64,000 nucleotides of DNA from Deinococcus cellulosilyticus NBRC 106333 = KACC 11606 (GTDB lineage: Bacteria > Deinococcota > Deinococci > Deinococcales > Deinococcaceae): assembly GCF_007990775.1 (NCBI RefSeq), contig NZ_BJXB01000016.1, positions 81,443 through 145,442 on the forward strand. Reading direction: 5' to 3'. The position numbers and the translations under genes are program-made. The notes under the pieces were generated by a model. The model saw only the letters and a program-made list of their open reading frames with translations, ran no database searches and was not told the DNA's origin. Below are positions 43,985-52,904 of the stretch, piece by piece (the stretch's first letter is position 1; every line of letters begins with the position of its first letter).

Positions 43985-44454
43985 AATTTCTCCCGGATGG
44001 CGGTTTTGAAAGTGGGGAGTTCATTGTTTTTCAGGTTCAGGCTGTCAACGCCCAGCACCCGACCGTCCTGAATGCGGTACATGCCCTGGTTGAACCCAAC
44101 AACAGGACTGTCATAGGGGGTTTTGTACAAAAACACCACCCACTCCTCATCTTTGCGGAAAGTGGGGGCTCCTTCCAGGGTCCAGGTGTCGCCGCCCAGC
44201 ACATTGAAGGAAGGCACATCCTGCACCTGAGGCAAAACATTTGCATTGCCCTTCAGTGTTTCTTTGACACTCAGGGTGTACTGCTGCCACGGGTAATTCT
44301 TGCTCTGGATGGTTTTCACATCAACAATGCGCACATGCAGGATCACATCGGCTTTTTTGACCTGCTCTTCAAAAGTCAGGGCACTGACGGTGGTGGCGTG
44401 GGCCATGCCCAGGGTCAGGGCAATCAAATAAAGGGAAAAAACGGGTTTCATCAT
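43981..44454 (-). CDS. Small exported beta-rich protein, unknown
   Basis: 157 residues with a signal peptide (MMKPVFSLYLIALTLGMAHA). The mature part, with VILHVRIVDVKTI, YTLSVKETLKG, FRKDEEWVVFLYK and GMYRIQDGRVLGV, resembles a group of small exported beta-strand proteins seen in other bacteria near secreted proteases, but I cannot name the family. It sits between the Ig/cohesin-like lipoprotein and the dockerin protein with 4-nt overlaps on both sides. Confidence 0.8.
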   Translation of the reverse strand: MMKPVFSLYLIALTLGMAHATTVSALTFEEQVKKADVILHVRIVDVKTIQSKNYPWQQYTLSVKETLKGNANVLPQVQDVPSFNVLGGDTWTLEGAPTFRKDEEWVVFLYKTPYDSPVVGFNQGMYRIQDGRVLGVDSLNLKNNELPTFKTAIREKL

Positions 44455-45530
44455 CGTCCTTCGTTGCTGGAATCAGAGGGAGGGGTGGGCTGGGTGGGGC
44501 GGTTCTCATCAGGCAATTCTGTCTGAGGGGGGGTTGGGGTGGTTGCAGGAGGGGTCACATTTTCCCGCTCTGTGCTGGAACCTCCACCCATGTTTTCTGA
44601 GCCTGTGGGCTCACCCTCAGGGTTGTCTCCAGGTGCAGGATTCTGTGGGCCCGTTGGGGTTGCAGGCTGAGCATCCGGGTCTACGGGATCTCCTGCAGGA
44701 GCCTGATTTTCCGTGCTTCCAGCTGGTGTGCTGGTGGATGGGGTGGTCCCGGATGCAGGTGTTTCTCCAGCTTTGGGTGTCTCTGCAGGTTTGGGCGTGG
44801 GTGGGGCCGGAGGGGTGACCAGATCTGCACCTGCAAGTTTCTTGGCGTTGCCGTCCCGCAGGTCATAATTGCTGGAGGAAATGGAGGGCACATAAACCCC
44901 GGCTTCCTTGTTGGACTCCACTTCCAGAAACAGGGCGTTCTTGTTGCGGAAGAACTTCTGGGTGAAAGCAAAGTCCACGGTGAGCAGGTTGCTTTTGACA
45001 AACCAGACCACCAGGGGTTTTCCGGTGGCAGGCTGCACACTTTTCACGGTCAGGCCCTCAGGGAGGGTCATGGTGAATCGACCTCCGGCCACATTTTCCG
45101 CATTGTTCAGGACCACAGGAATGCGGGTGGCCGACTTGACGGGGGTCCCTGGCAGTTGCAGGCTCAGGTCTGGTGGGGGTTTGTCGGTGACCACCAGGGT
45201 GTATTTCTGGACTTTGGTGGACAGGTTGGCATCGGTCACCTGCACGGTGAAGTTGAAGTTGCCTTTCTCTGTGGGCGTTCCAGAAAGGTTGATCGGAGAT
45301 GTGTTGGTGAGGGTGACCCCTGCTGGAAGTTTTCCATCCACCAGGGTGACAATGTAGGGTGCAACTCCGCCCAGTACGCCCAGAGGGGCGTTGTAGCTTT
45401 CATTGACGATGGCATTGCTCAGGGTGGAGTTGGAGATCCGCAGGCTGTCTTTGGGAAGGTTGGCAGTGTTCTCTGCACCCGAGCAGGCCACCATCAACAC
45501 CAGGCTTGCGCCCAGAAACCAGTTTCGCAT
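44451..45530 (-). CDS. Lipoprotein with Ig-like (He_PIG) and possible cohesin-like domains
   Basis: 359 residues. The signal peptide ends in a lipobox (LVLMVAC-S), so it should be lipid-anchored. Residues ~30-115 form a putative Ig domain (He_PIG pattern with GVAPYIVTLVDGKLPAGVTL and SGTPTEKGNFNFTV). Residues ~120-235 look like a cohesin-like beta sandwich (RIPVVLNNAENVAGGRFTMTLPEG), less certain. The rest is a Pro/Thr/Ser-rich tail. TACACT lies 6 nt before the start codon, so the operon is leaderless at its first gene. Confidence 0.75.
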   Translation of the reverse strand: MRNWFLGASLVLMVACSGAENTANLPKDSLRISNSTLSNAIVNESYNAPLGVLGGVAPYIVTLVDGKLPAGVTLTNTSPINLSGTPTEKGNFNFTVQVTDANLSTKVQKYTLVVTDKPPPDLSLQLPGTPVKSATRIPVVLNNAENVAGGRFTMTLPEGLTVKSVQPATGKPLVVWFVKSNLLTVDFAFTQKFFRNKNALFLEVESNKEAGVYVPSISSSNYDLRDGNAKKLAGADLVTPPAPPTPKPAETPKAGETPASGTTPSTSTPAGSTENQAPAGDPVDPDAQPATPTGPQNPAPGDNPEGEPTGSENMGGGSSTERENVTPPATTPTPPQTELPDENRPTQPTPPSDSSNEGR

Positions 45531-45704
45531 GGCCCCAGTGTACCTGTTTTTTCTGAGGACTCCGGGAGAACCTGGAACTCATGAAGAACCCATCCAGACA
45601 GCTGAATAAGGGTTGGTTTTCGGGGGACTGTGGAGTGTTTCAGGGTCAATTGAAAGGTGAAAGCACTCTGTTTGTCTGACGGTCCACAGGATATAATTCC
45701 GCGT
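45531..45704. promoter_or_regulatory. Divergent promoter region lipoprotein / M16 protease
   Basis: TACACT on the minus strand lies 6 nt before the lipoprotein ATG, and TATAAT at 45692-45697 lies 7 nt before the protease ATG. The TATAAT matches the consensus exactly. No further gene was seen in the 174 nt. Confidence 0.6.
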
Positions 45705-48617
45705 ATGATCAACAGCTGGCAAGTGGGACAGACCCTCCATGGTTATGAAGTCATCCGCATTGCGTCCGTGCCCGATTTGCATGGCACCCTGATCGAACTG
45801 CGTCACCGTTCAGGCGCAAGGCACATCCACATTGAACGGGATGACCCAAACCTGACGTTCATGGTGAGCTTCAAGACCATCCCCACCGACGACACCGGGG
45901 TGGCGCACATCCTGGAACACCTTGTGCTGGGCGGATCGGAAAAGTTTCCGGTCAAAGATCCGTTCTTCATGATGATGCCCCGTTCTTTAAACACCTTCAT
46001 GAACGCCCTCACCGGGGACGATGTCACCATGTATCCCTTCTCCACCCGCAACGAGAAGGATTTTTTCAACCTGATGTCCATCTATCTGGACGCGGTGTTC
46101 TTCCCCACCCTCGACGAGTGGAAGTTCAAACGGGAAGCCCACCGTTTCGAGTTCACAGATCCCTCCGATCCCCAGTCTCCCCTGACCGTTCAGGGCATCG
46201 TGTACAACGAGATGAAGGGAACGCGGGCAGATGCCAACAGTTCTTTCAACAACCTGCTGGGCAAGGCCCTGTATCCTGACCTCACCTATGCACGTGATTC
46301 CGGTGGAGACCCTGCGGCCATCGTCAACCTGACCTACGAGCAACTCAAAGACTTCCATGCCCGGTACTACCATCCCAGCAACGCCTACTTCTTCACCTAT
46401 GGCAACAGCGATCTGGGTGGGATTCTGCAGTTGATTGATGCCTGGGCTCTGGGCAGATTTGAAGCCCAGCCTTTCAACTTCGAAGTGGGTGTGCAGCCCC
46501 AGTTTGAAGCACCTGTCACCGTGCGTGAAACCTACCCGAGCAGCGACACGGACCACAAGTCCATCGTGGCCCTGGCCTGGATGACCGCTCCTGCCACCGA
46601 CCTGTACACCACCCTGAAACTGTCGGTGCTGTCCAGCGTTCTGCTGGGCAACAGTGCAGCCCCCCTTCAGAAAGCCCTGATCGATTCCGGTCTGGGACAG
46701 GCCCTGGCTCCGGGCTCTGGATTCAACAACAGTTTTGCCCAGACCCGTTTTGTGGCTGGCCTGAGGGGCACCAACCCTGAAGATGCTCCTGCGATTGAAG
46801 CCCTGATTCTGGAGGTGCTGAAGGGTCTGGTGGAACAGGGCATCCCCGATGAGCTGATCGACAGCGCCATCCACAAAATCGAGCTGTACCGCAAGCATGT
46901 TTCCAATTCGGGTTATCCTTACAGCCTCAAAGTGGCCTTCAGCTTTCTGTCCGAATGGATGTATGGAGCAGATCCCGTCGAGTCTCTGAACTTCAACCAC
47001 CACCTGGAGCAGCTTGAAGCCGAGCGCAAAGAGGGCCGTGTGCTGGAAAACCTGATTCGCACGGAACTGCTCGACAACCCCCATAGGGCCCTTGTCATTC
47101 TGGAAGCCAGCACCACCCGCGCCCAGGAGGAAGCTGAGCAGGAGCAGAAGTTCATTCAGGAAGCGCAAAGCAAAATGAACGAGCACGACCAGCAGAAAGT
47201 CGTTCACGACGCCCTGAAGGTGCTTTCCCTGCAGGATGATCCAGGGAACCTGGACGCCCTGCCCAACCTGGAAATCAGCGACGTGAACACCACCATCCCG
47301 GATGTGCCTTACGAGACTTCTGCTTCTGAGGGCACATCTGTTGCACTGGTGCCCCAGCCCACCAACGGTCTGGTCTATGTGGAAGCCCTTCTGTACACCC
47401 ATCACCTCAATGATGACCAGAAGGACCTGCTGAACCTGCTCTCCACGGCCATCACCCGCTCCGGGGCAGGGGAACGGGATGAGGTGGAACTGGCCCGCCA
47501 TCTGGAGGCCGTCACCGGAGGGGTTTCCGCCACCATCAGCGTGCATGCAAAACCCGAGAACTCCCTGGTGAGCTCAGAAACCTTCACCCTGTCTGGAAAA
47601 GCACTGGTGCGCAACCAGTCTGCCTTGCTGGAAGTGATGCGGGACATGCTGTTTGCCCCCAGATTCACCCCGGGTCGCCTGCGCCAGCTGATCAAGCAGC
47701 AACTGGTGGCCCTGGAATCCGGAATTGCCCGGGCAGGGCACTCTTACGCCACCCGCACAGCAGCAAGCCAGTTGAGCCCCGTTGTGGCGCTCAGGGAGCG
47801 GCAGGCGGGTCTCACCCAGTTGAATGTGCTGCGCAAGTACGCCAGTGCCAGCGACCAGGAGCTCGCAGACCTGCTCATCGAATTCCAGCAAATTGTAAAT
47901 GACGCGCTGAGGGGTGGTCTGTGGATGTGCATCACCGCGGAGCAGGAACAGCTTGAGGCCCTGAAGGCAGAATCCCTGCAGCTGTTCTCCACTCCGAAAG
48001 AAAACCTGCCTCAAACACCTCTGCAGAGTGCCGAACTCGCACCTGTGGCCCGACTCACCGAATCCCTGGTGTCCTTCAATGCCATGAGTTTCCGGGGTGT
48101 GCCTTACACCCATCCGGATGCAGCACCCCTGTTCATCCTCAGCCAGATCCTGACCGACACCTTCCTGATTCCCGAAATCCGTGAAAAAGGTGGGGCTTAT
48201 GGGGCATTCAGCAGCTATGACACCCAGGCAGGCGTGTTTTCCATGTCCACCTACCGCGACCCTCAACTCAGCCGTTCCTACAGGGTCTTTGTGGAGGTGC
48301 TGGACCGGGTGCGTGCAGGTGAACTGGAACCCCGTCACCTGAAAGAGGGCATTCTGAGTGCCTGCAGTGCCCTCGACCCTCTCACCTCCCCGGACACCAT
48401 TGGCAGCAACAGGGTTTACGGAGATCTGGGAGGGTTCACCCGTGAACGTCAGGAAGCTTTCCGGACCCAGATCCTGCAAACCACCCTGGAAGACCTGAAA
48501 CGGGTCACCGATACCTATCTGAAACCCGAACTGGCTGCTTATGCCACTGTCACCAGCAGCAACATCTTGCATGCTCAGTCGGATCTTCCTGTGGCCTTCA
48601 AAGAATTGCCCATCTGA
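45705..48617 (+). CDS. M16C insulinase/PreP-like metalloprotease
   Basis: Large zinc protease of 970 residues. The inverted zinc motif HILEHLVLGGSEKFP (HxxEH) is near residue 68, and NEMKGTRAD near 168 is typical of the M16C subfamily that includes PreP. The two halves of the chamber are joined by a helical hinge in the middle. It has no signal peptide, so it is probably cytoplasmic and degrades peptides. ATG 45705 is 7 nt after TATAAT. Confidence 0.93.
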   Translation: MINSWQVGQTLHGYEVIRIASVPDLHGTLIELRHRSGARHIHIERDDPNLTFMVSFKTIPTDDTGVAHILEHLVLGGSEKFPVKDPFFMMMPRSLNTFMNALTGDDVTMYPFSTRNEKDFFNLMSIYLDAVFFPTLDEWKFKREAHRFEFTDPSDPQSPLTVQGIVYNEMKGTRADANSSFNNLLGKALYPDLTYARDSGGDPAAIVNLTYEQLKDFHARYYHPSNAYFFTYGNSDLGGILQLIDAWALGRFEAQPFNFEVGVQPQFEAPVTVRETYPSSDTDHKSIVALAWMTAPATDLYTTLKLSVLSSVLLGNSAAPLQKALIDSGLGQALAPGSGFNNSFAQTRFVAGLRGTNPEDAPAIEALILEVLKGLVEQGIPDELIDSAIHKIELYRKHVSNSGYPYSLKVAFSFLSEWMYGADPVESLNFNHHLEQLEAERKEGRVLENLIRTELLDNPHRALVILEASTTRAQEEAEQEQKFIQEAQSKMNEHDQQKVVHDALKVLSLQDDPGNLDALPNLEISDVNTTIPDVPYETSASEGTSVALVPQPTNGLVYVEALLYTHHLNDDQKDLLNLLSTAITRSGAGERDEVELARHLEAVTGGVSATISVHAKPENSLVSSETFTLSGKALVRNQSALLEVMRDMLFAPRFTPGRLRQLIKQQLVALESGIARAGHSYATRTAASQLSPVVALRERQAGLTQLNVLRKYASASDQELADLLIEFQQIVNDALRGGLWMCITAEQEQLEALKAESLQLFSTPKENLPQTPLQSAELAPVARLTESLVSFNAMSFRGVPYTHPDAAPLFILSQILTDTFLIPEIREKGGAYGAFSSYDTQAGVFSMSTYRDPQLSRSYRVFVEVLDRVRAGELEPRHLKEGILSACSALDPLTSPDTIGSNRVYGDLGGFTRERQEAFRTQILQTTLEDLKRVTDTYLKPELAAYATVTSSNILHAQSDLPVAFKELPI

Positions 48618-48632
48618 GCCATAGAACACCAG

Positions 48633-48662
48633 AGACCTCCAGTTCCCCTGGAGGTCTTTTTT
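48633..48662 (+). terminator. Terminator after the M16 protease gene
   Basis: AGACCTCCAG and CTGGAGGTCT form a 10-bp stem with a 5-nt loop, followed by six T. Confidence 0.85.
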
Positions 48663-48677
48663 CATTTTTGAGGGGGG

Positions 48678-49409
48678 TCAGATCAGAAACTCAATGCTCT
48701 TTTCAAACACCCAGTCGGTCCACTGAAAGGAACCAAAGATGTGGTCCGCTTCTGGAATCACAATCAGTTCGGCATTGGCATGTTCTGCATAACTGATGGC
48801 GGTCTGGAGCGGTACGGCCTGATCCTTCTCTCCCTGAATGATGCGTACAGGTCCCCGGTAGGCGGCCAGGGCCTTTCTGGTGTCGTGGGTGGCGAGGTCC
48901 AGAAAGTACTGTCTGCCCAGGGGCCATCCACCGTGGTCCGTGGTGGTGGCAGGAATCTTCCCGTTCAGGATGCGCAGCATGCCTTCGGGTGCAGCGGGTG
49001 CCCACAGCAGCAAACGCTCTGCCTGCATTTTTGTGGCAGCCAGGGTGGCAGTCAGTCCTCCCATCGAGAAACCGAGCACCCGCACATTTCTGGGGTCCAG
49101 ATCGGGATAGTTGCGCAGGTAATCCGCAGCAGCTACCGCATCTTCCACATTGCGGGTGATGGTCATTTCACTGAAATCCCCCTCGCTGTCGCCGTTGCCC
49201 CGGTAATCAAAGCGTAGAGCGGCAATGCCAAGCTGTGCCAGCCTGCGGGCCAGCAACACGAAAAGCCGGTGGTGTTCACTTTTCGAGCCTGTGAATCCGT
49301 GCAAAAAGATCACGCTGGGATGGCCTGCTTCAGGTCTGGGGGTGTCGGGAAGGTGAAGCATGCCGTGAATCTTCTGGCCGCCCACCGTGAACGTGGCCCA
49401 TGTTTCCAT
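48678..49409 (-). CDS. Alpha/beta hydrolase (S33/dienelactone-type)
   Basis: Soluble serine hydrolase of 243 residues starting at METWATF. It has VIFLHGFTGSKSEHHR near residue 38, RFDYRGNGDSEGDF near 70, the elbow GFSMGG near 110, the acid in GEKDQAVP and the His in EADHIFG. The substrate is unknown. TAGACT lies 7 nt before ATG 49409 on the minus strand, supporting this leaderless start over the longer in-frame ATG at 49517. Confidence 0.88.
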   Translation of the reverse strand: METWATFTVGGQKIHGMLHLPDTPRPEAGHPSVIFLHGFTGSKSEHHRLFVLLARRLAQLGIAALRFDYRGNGDSEGDFSEMTITRNVEDAVAAADYLRNYPDLDPRNVRVLGFSMGGLTATLAATKMQAERLLLWAPAAPEGMLRILNGKIPATTTDHGGWPLGRQYFLDLATHDTRKALAAYRGPVRIIQGEKDQAVPLQTAISYAEHANAELIVIPEADHIFGSFQWTDWVFEKSIEFLI

Positions 49410-49709
49410 GCGCCCCAGTCTACACCCGGGTTCCTGCATCGAAATGTTGTTTTCTTCTGTGTTTTCCAGACGTCTGCTGGTTTTCACAGCGGGCTGTGAA
49501 GGGCACTCCTTCACCAATCTAGACCTGAGTCTTAACTGATGTTCAACTTAAACCAGACTGAAAGACTTGTGTGATATCTTGCAGTTCAAGATGGGCTGGA
49601 AGGCCCAAGTTCTGCCTTTTTGCAGGTTCAGAACAGCAGTCTTGCAGGGTGGCGCTGCACGGGTGTCTTTTCAGAAGACCTCAGTGTGGCTGCAGAAAGG
49701 GAGCATGAC
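49410..49709. promoter_or_regulatory. 300-nt divergent gap, no gene seen
   Basis: The minus-strand end holds the hydrolase -10 box. The plus-strand part contains TGATATC near 49570-49577, a possible -10 for the following hypothetical gene. An in-frame extension of that gene (49620) is not supported by a ribosome binding site. Confidence 0.35.
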
Positions 49710-50279
49710 ATGTCCGTCCTTCAAACCAAAGATCTCAGCCCCTGGTCTGCCCGGTGGACCCAGCAGTACCTCGGTTTCCAGAAAAGGTACCCCCTCGAAA
49801 CCGTGAATGGTGTGGTGCTTTTCAGCAATCTGGACCGCACCCCTGCCCACACCCGTGCCACCGTGTCCTTCAGTGGCCTTGGAGAGTCCAGGACCGAGGG
49901 CATCTGGTACTTCACCCCGGATCGCCTGATCGTCAAAATGAACGGGGAAATCTACAATTGGACCAGCCTGGAAGGACTGACCGTGGTCTATGACCAGAGC
50001 GATGAGCAAAAAGACCTGCTCACGGTGCTCGATCAGGATGGGGACACCCTGCTGGAACTTGATTTCTCTGTCTACGTCAAGAACAAGATCAAAGTGGCAG
50101 GTGGCTTCCTGATGGCCTCGGGCTTCAAAGCCTTCGAGATCACCCCGGAAACCCTGCAGTCCCGTGAAGACATCCTGGAAGACTACTTCAGGAAAGCCCG
50201 GGAACCCCAGAGCAGGTATTTTCAGGAGGGCAACTGGATTGTCACCAGCGTTCCGCCCCTGCCTGAAGTAGAACACTGA
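49710..50279 (+). CDS. Hypothetical soluble protein
   Basis: 189 residues starting at MSVLQTKDL, 5-6 nt after GAAAGGGAG. The sequence has alternating beta segments (TRATVSFSGLG, GIWYFTPDRLIVKMNGEIYNWTSLEGLTVVYD, DTLLELDFSVY) that look like a PH-like or small beta-barrel domain, then a helical C-terminus. I do not recognise a family. A terminator follows, so it is probably transcribed alone. Confidence 0.7.
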   Translation: MSVLQTKDLSPWSARWTQQYLGFQKRYPLETVNGVVLFSNLDRTPAHTRATVSFSGLGESRTEGIWYFTPDRLIVKMNGEIYNWTSLEGLTVVYDQSDEQKDLLTVLDQDGDTLLELDFSVYVKNKIKVAGGFLMASGFKAFEITPETLQSREDILEDYFRKAREPQSRYFQEGNWIVTSVPPLPEVEH

Positions 50280-50307
50280 GCCCCAAATAATAAAATCTGA
50301 AAAACAA

Positions 50308-50331
50308 AAGACCGGGAAATTCCCGGTCTTT
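50308..50331. terminator. Bidirectional terminator before the end of aspS
   Basis: AAAGACCGGGA and TCCCGGTCTTT form an 11-bp perfect stem around a 2-nt loop, between convergent genes. Confidence 0.85.
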
Positions 50332-50344
50332 CTTGATTTTTGTC

Positions 50345-51643
50345 TCAGGGCAGCAGACGGTGACGGTCTCTGGGGAAGGCACGTGCATATCGCACGTTCT
50401 GGATGCCCAGGAATTTGGCAGTCAGGCGCTCTGCACCAATGGCAAAACCACCGTGAGGGGGCATGCCGTGCTTGAAGACTTCGAGGTACCCCTCGAAACC
50501 ATCCACTTTCATGTTGCGGTCTGCCAGGCTTTCGAGCAGCATGGGGTACTCGTGGATGCGCTGTCCCCCGGAGGTGATCTCGATGCCCCGGTACAGCAGG
50601 TCAAAGCTGCGGGTCATGCCGTCTGCTTCATAGTAGGCATAGAAGGGACGTGCATTTTTGGGGAAGCGGGTGACGAACACAAAATCGCTGCCCTCTTTTT
50701 CCTGGAAGTACTGGCTGAGCAGGCGTTCCCCTTCAGGGTCAAGGTCCTTGCCGCCCACACTGTACCCGAAGTGGTCCTTGATGAGCTGGCGGGCTTCCAG
50801 CAGCGGAATTCTGGGGAAACGCTCAGGTGCCACAGGGGCCTGAACTTTGAAGAGGTCAAATTCCTTCTGGCATTTGTCTGCGAGTTCTTTGCAGATGCGC
50901 TGCAGGACCATCTCTTCAATCTGCATCACATCCTCATCGGATTCGATGAAACCCAGCTCGACGTCCAGAGAGAGGTATTCGTTCAGGTGACGGCTGGTGG
51001 CATGTTCTTCCGCACGGTACACGGGGGCCGTTTCAAACACCCGCTCGTACACACCGACCATGATCTGCTTGTAAAGCTGGGGGCTCTGGGCCAGGTAGGC
51101 GCGCTCACCGAAGTAGTCCACTTCGAAGAGGTTGGAACCGCCTTCGGCTCCGGCAGATACAATCTTGGGCGTAAAAATTTCCGTGAAACCAGCGTCGATC
51201 AGGGCTTCACGGAAGGATTGAACCAGCACCGACTGCACCTTCAGGGCAGCACGTTCCTTGAGCCCGCGCACACTGACGTAACGGTAGTCCAGCAGCGTTT
51301 CGGGGTTGACGTTCCACTGCACTTTGGGAAGTTCCACGGGAGAGGGTTCCACGGCTCTGGAAATCACCTGAAGTTCGGCAATCTGGATTTCGTATCCGCC
51401 AGGGGCCTTGGGGTGCTGCACCACTTTGCCCTTCACCTGAACCACAGATTCTGCCATGGGGATTTCCAGGTGGGAACCCACGCACTGCACAATGCCGGTG
51501 CGGTCCCTGAGGGTCAGAAACTGCACCCCCCCGAGGTCCCGTCTGGCGTACACCCAGCCTTTCAGTAAGACGGTCTCTCCGACGTGCTGGCTGAGGTCCT
51601 GAACCAGGGTTCTCTGAAGCGTTTCTACCACAGTCTCGTGCAT
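50345..51643 (-). CDS. aspS: Archaeal-type aspartyl-tRNA synthetase (AspRS2-like, probably non-discriminating)
   Basis: Class II synthetase of 432 residues. The N-terminal OB-fold anticodon domain (VLLKGWVYARRDLGGVQFLTLRD) is followed by the catalytic core with PKIVSAGAEGGSNLFEV, RAEEHATSRHLNEYLSLD and the C-terminal GAERLTAKFLGIQNVRYARAFPRDRHRLLP (motif 3). The short form without a GAD insertion is the archaeal/AspRS2 type. In Deinococcus AspRS2 also charges tRNA-Asn with Asp for conversion by GatCAB; that activity is inferred here. It follows an attenuator leader. Confidence 0.92.
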   Translation of the reverse strand: MHETVVETLQRTLVQDLSQHVGETVLLKGWVYARRDLGGVQFLTLRDRTGIVQCVGSHLEIPMAESVVQVKGKVVQHPKAPGGYEIQIAELQVISRAVEPSPVELPKVQWNVNPETLLDYRYVSVRGLKERAALKVQSVLVQSFREALIDAGFTEIFTPKIVSAGAEGGSNLFEVDYFGERAYLAQSPQLYKQIMVGVYERVFETAPVYRAEEHATSRHLNEYLSLDVELGFIESDEDVMQIEEMVLQRICKELADKCQKEFDLFKVQAPVAPERFPRIPLLEARQLIKDHFGYSVGGKDLDPEGERLLSQYFQEKEGSDFVFVTRFPKNARPFYAYYEADGMTRSFDLLYRGIEITSGGQRIHEYPMLLESLADRNMKVDGFEGYLEVFKHGMPPHGGFAIGAERLTAKFLGIQNVRYARAFPRDRHRLLP

Positions 51644-51659
51644 GGCTGTCTCCTCTACG

Positions 51660-51930
51660 AAAAACCCCCCGTTTTATACGGGGGGCTTAAGCTCAATACA
51701 GTGCCTACGCCACCCGTCGGTGACGATTGTCATCATTATTCACGGTGGCGGCGAGGCATTTCACTTACCGAGTACGGTAATGAATTGGCCTTGCTTCCGT
51801 CAAGTGGGGCAGCTAGACAGAATTGCCTTTGGGAGCAAAGGGAAAGGCAATTCAGAAATTCGCAACAGCAACCTGTGTTGGTTCTGTCCTAGATTGTGAA
51901 TTTTTTATTCTAAAATTGTGCACATCTCAA
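51660..51930 (-). promoter_or_regulatory. aspS attenuator leader (possible T-box-like)
   Basis: A TAGAAT -10 (about 51908-51913, minus) starts a leader of about 250 nt. It contains an 11-bp hairpin (GAATTGCCTTT/AAAGGCAATTC, 51820-51853), a TTACCG/CGGTAA hairpin, a CGCCACC/GGTGGCG stem and, just before the aspS ribosome binding site, a terminator (CCCCCCG/CGGGGGG plus five T, 51660-51685). ACGGG-TGGC can pair with CCCGT of the terminator arm, as in a T-box antiterminator for a tRNA with discriminator G. No specifier loop was found. Confidence 0.5.
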
Positions 51931-51978
51931 CAAGGGATTTCCTACATCTCTCAGGCCAAAATCAGGTAATCTTAGACC

Positions 51979-52821
51979 ATGCTCAAAGTGATCACCGATT
52001 CGACCTGTGATCTTCTGCCCGAACAGGTGGAGGCACATCACCTTTCCGTGGTGCCCCTGTACGTGAATTTTGATGGGAAACTGCAAAAGGACCGCCTGGA
52101 AATCAGCACCCCTGACATTTTCACCGGTGTCAAAGCAGGCAAGAAGATTCCTTCCACCAGCCAGCCCTCCCCCGAAGACTTCAAAGGTTTTTATGACAAC
52201 GCCCTGATGGTGGCCGACCATGTGCTTTCCATCCACATCTCCAGCAAGATGTCTGGCACCGCCCAGAGTGCCACCCTTGCTGCCAAGGAGTTTGAAGGCC
52301 GCGTGACGGTCTTCGACTCTGAAACGGTTTCGGTGGGTCTGGGCATGATGGCCATGCGCGCCAGCGACATGGCCTGGATGGGCAGCAAACGCGAAGAAAT
52401 CCTTGTGGCCCTGGAGCAGGTGCGCCAGAAGCAGAGCATCATGTTCACCGTGGACACCCTGGACTACCTGCGCATGAACGGACGCATTGGAGGTGCCCAG
52501 GCCCTGCTGGGAAGCCTTCTCAACATCAAACCTGTCCTGGGCGTAAAGAATGGCCGCGTCGAAGCTGCAGGCCGGGTGCGTGGTCGTCCCCAGGCCATCA
52601 AAGAATTGCAGAACCACATCGCCAAATATGTGCAGGTCAACGGTCCCTCCCGTCTGTGCATGATTGACACCCCCGGAGGGGAAGAAGAAGCCCAGAGAAT
52701 GGCCGAGGCCGTCAAAGCCACTGGCGTGGAAGTGATCGGCATCAACCCTCTCGGTGCGGTGGTGGCGACCCACGCCGGACCCGGGACCATCGGGTACGGC
52801 ATCGAACCCATCAAACTGTAA
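51979..52821 (+). CDS. DegV family protein (fatty-acid binding, FakB-like)
   Basis: 280 residues. The DegV fold is shown by KVITDSTCDL at the N-terminus, TSQPSPEDF near residue 63, HISSKMSGTAQSA near 85 and the lid region GRIGGAQALLGSLLNIKPVL near 170. DegV proteins bind a fatty acid; FakB members present it to a kinase, but no fakA gene is seen here. TAATCT lies 6 nt before ATG 51979, so it is probably leaderless. A terminator follows. Confidence 0.93.
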   Translation: MLKVITDSTCDLLPEQVEAHHLSVVPLYVNFDGKLQKDRLEISTPDIFTGVKAGKKIPSTSQPSPEDFKGFYDNALMVADHVLSIHISSKMSGTAQSATLAAKEFEGRVTVFDSETVSVGLGMMAMRASDMAWMGSKREEILVALEQVRQKQSIMFTVDTLDYLRMNGRIGGAQALLGSLLNIKPVLGVKNGRVEAAGRVRGRPQAIKELQNHIAKYVQVNGPSRLCMIDTPGGEEEAQRMAEAVKATGVEVIGINPLGAVVATHAGPGTIGYGIEPIKL

Positions 52822-52840
52822 ATCCAGCGTTTCAGTCCAC

Positions 52841-52875
52841 ACAGAAGGGTGCTTTGTTACCCTTCTGTATTTTTT
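52841..52875 (+). terminator. Terminator after degV
   Basis: ACAGAAGGGT and ACCCTTCTGT form a 10-bp perfect stem with an 8-nt loop, followed by A and six T. Confidence 0.9.
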
Positions 52876-52904
52876 GCGACTTTTTTGAGTATGATGAAAG
52901 CCTG

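Noticed and set aside
43169..45530. Cellulosome
   Set aside because: No glycoside hydrolase or scaffoldin with multiple cohesins is present; at most a minimal non-cellulosomal pair.
51660..51930. Canonical T-box riboswitch
   Set aside because: The 14-nt T-box matches only in its core and no Asp or Asn specifier codon is found in the expected stem; kept only as a tentative resemblance.
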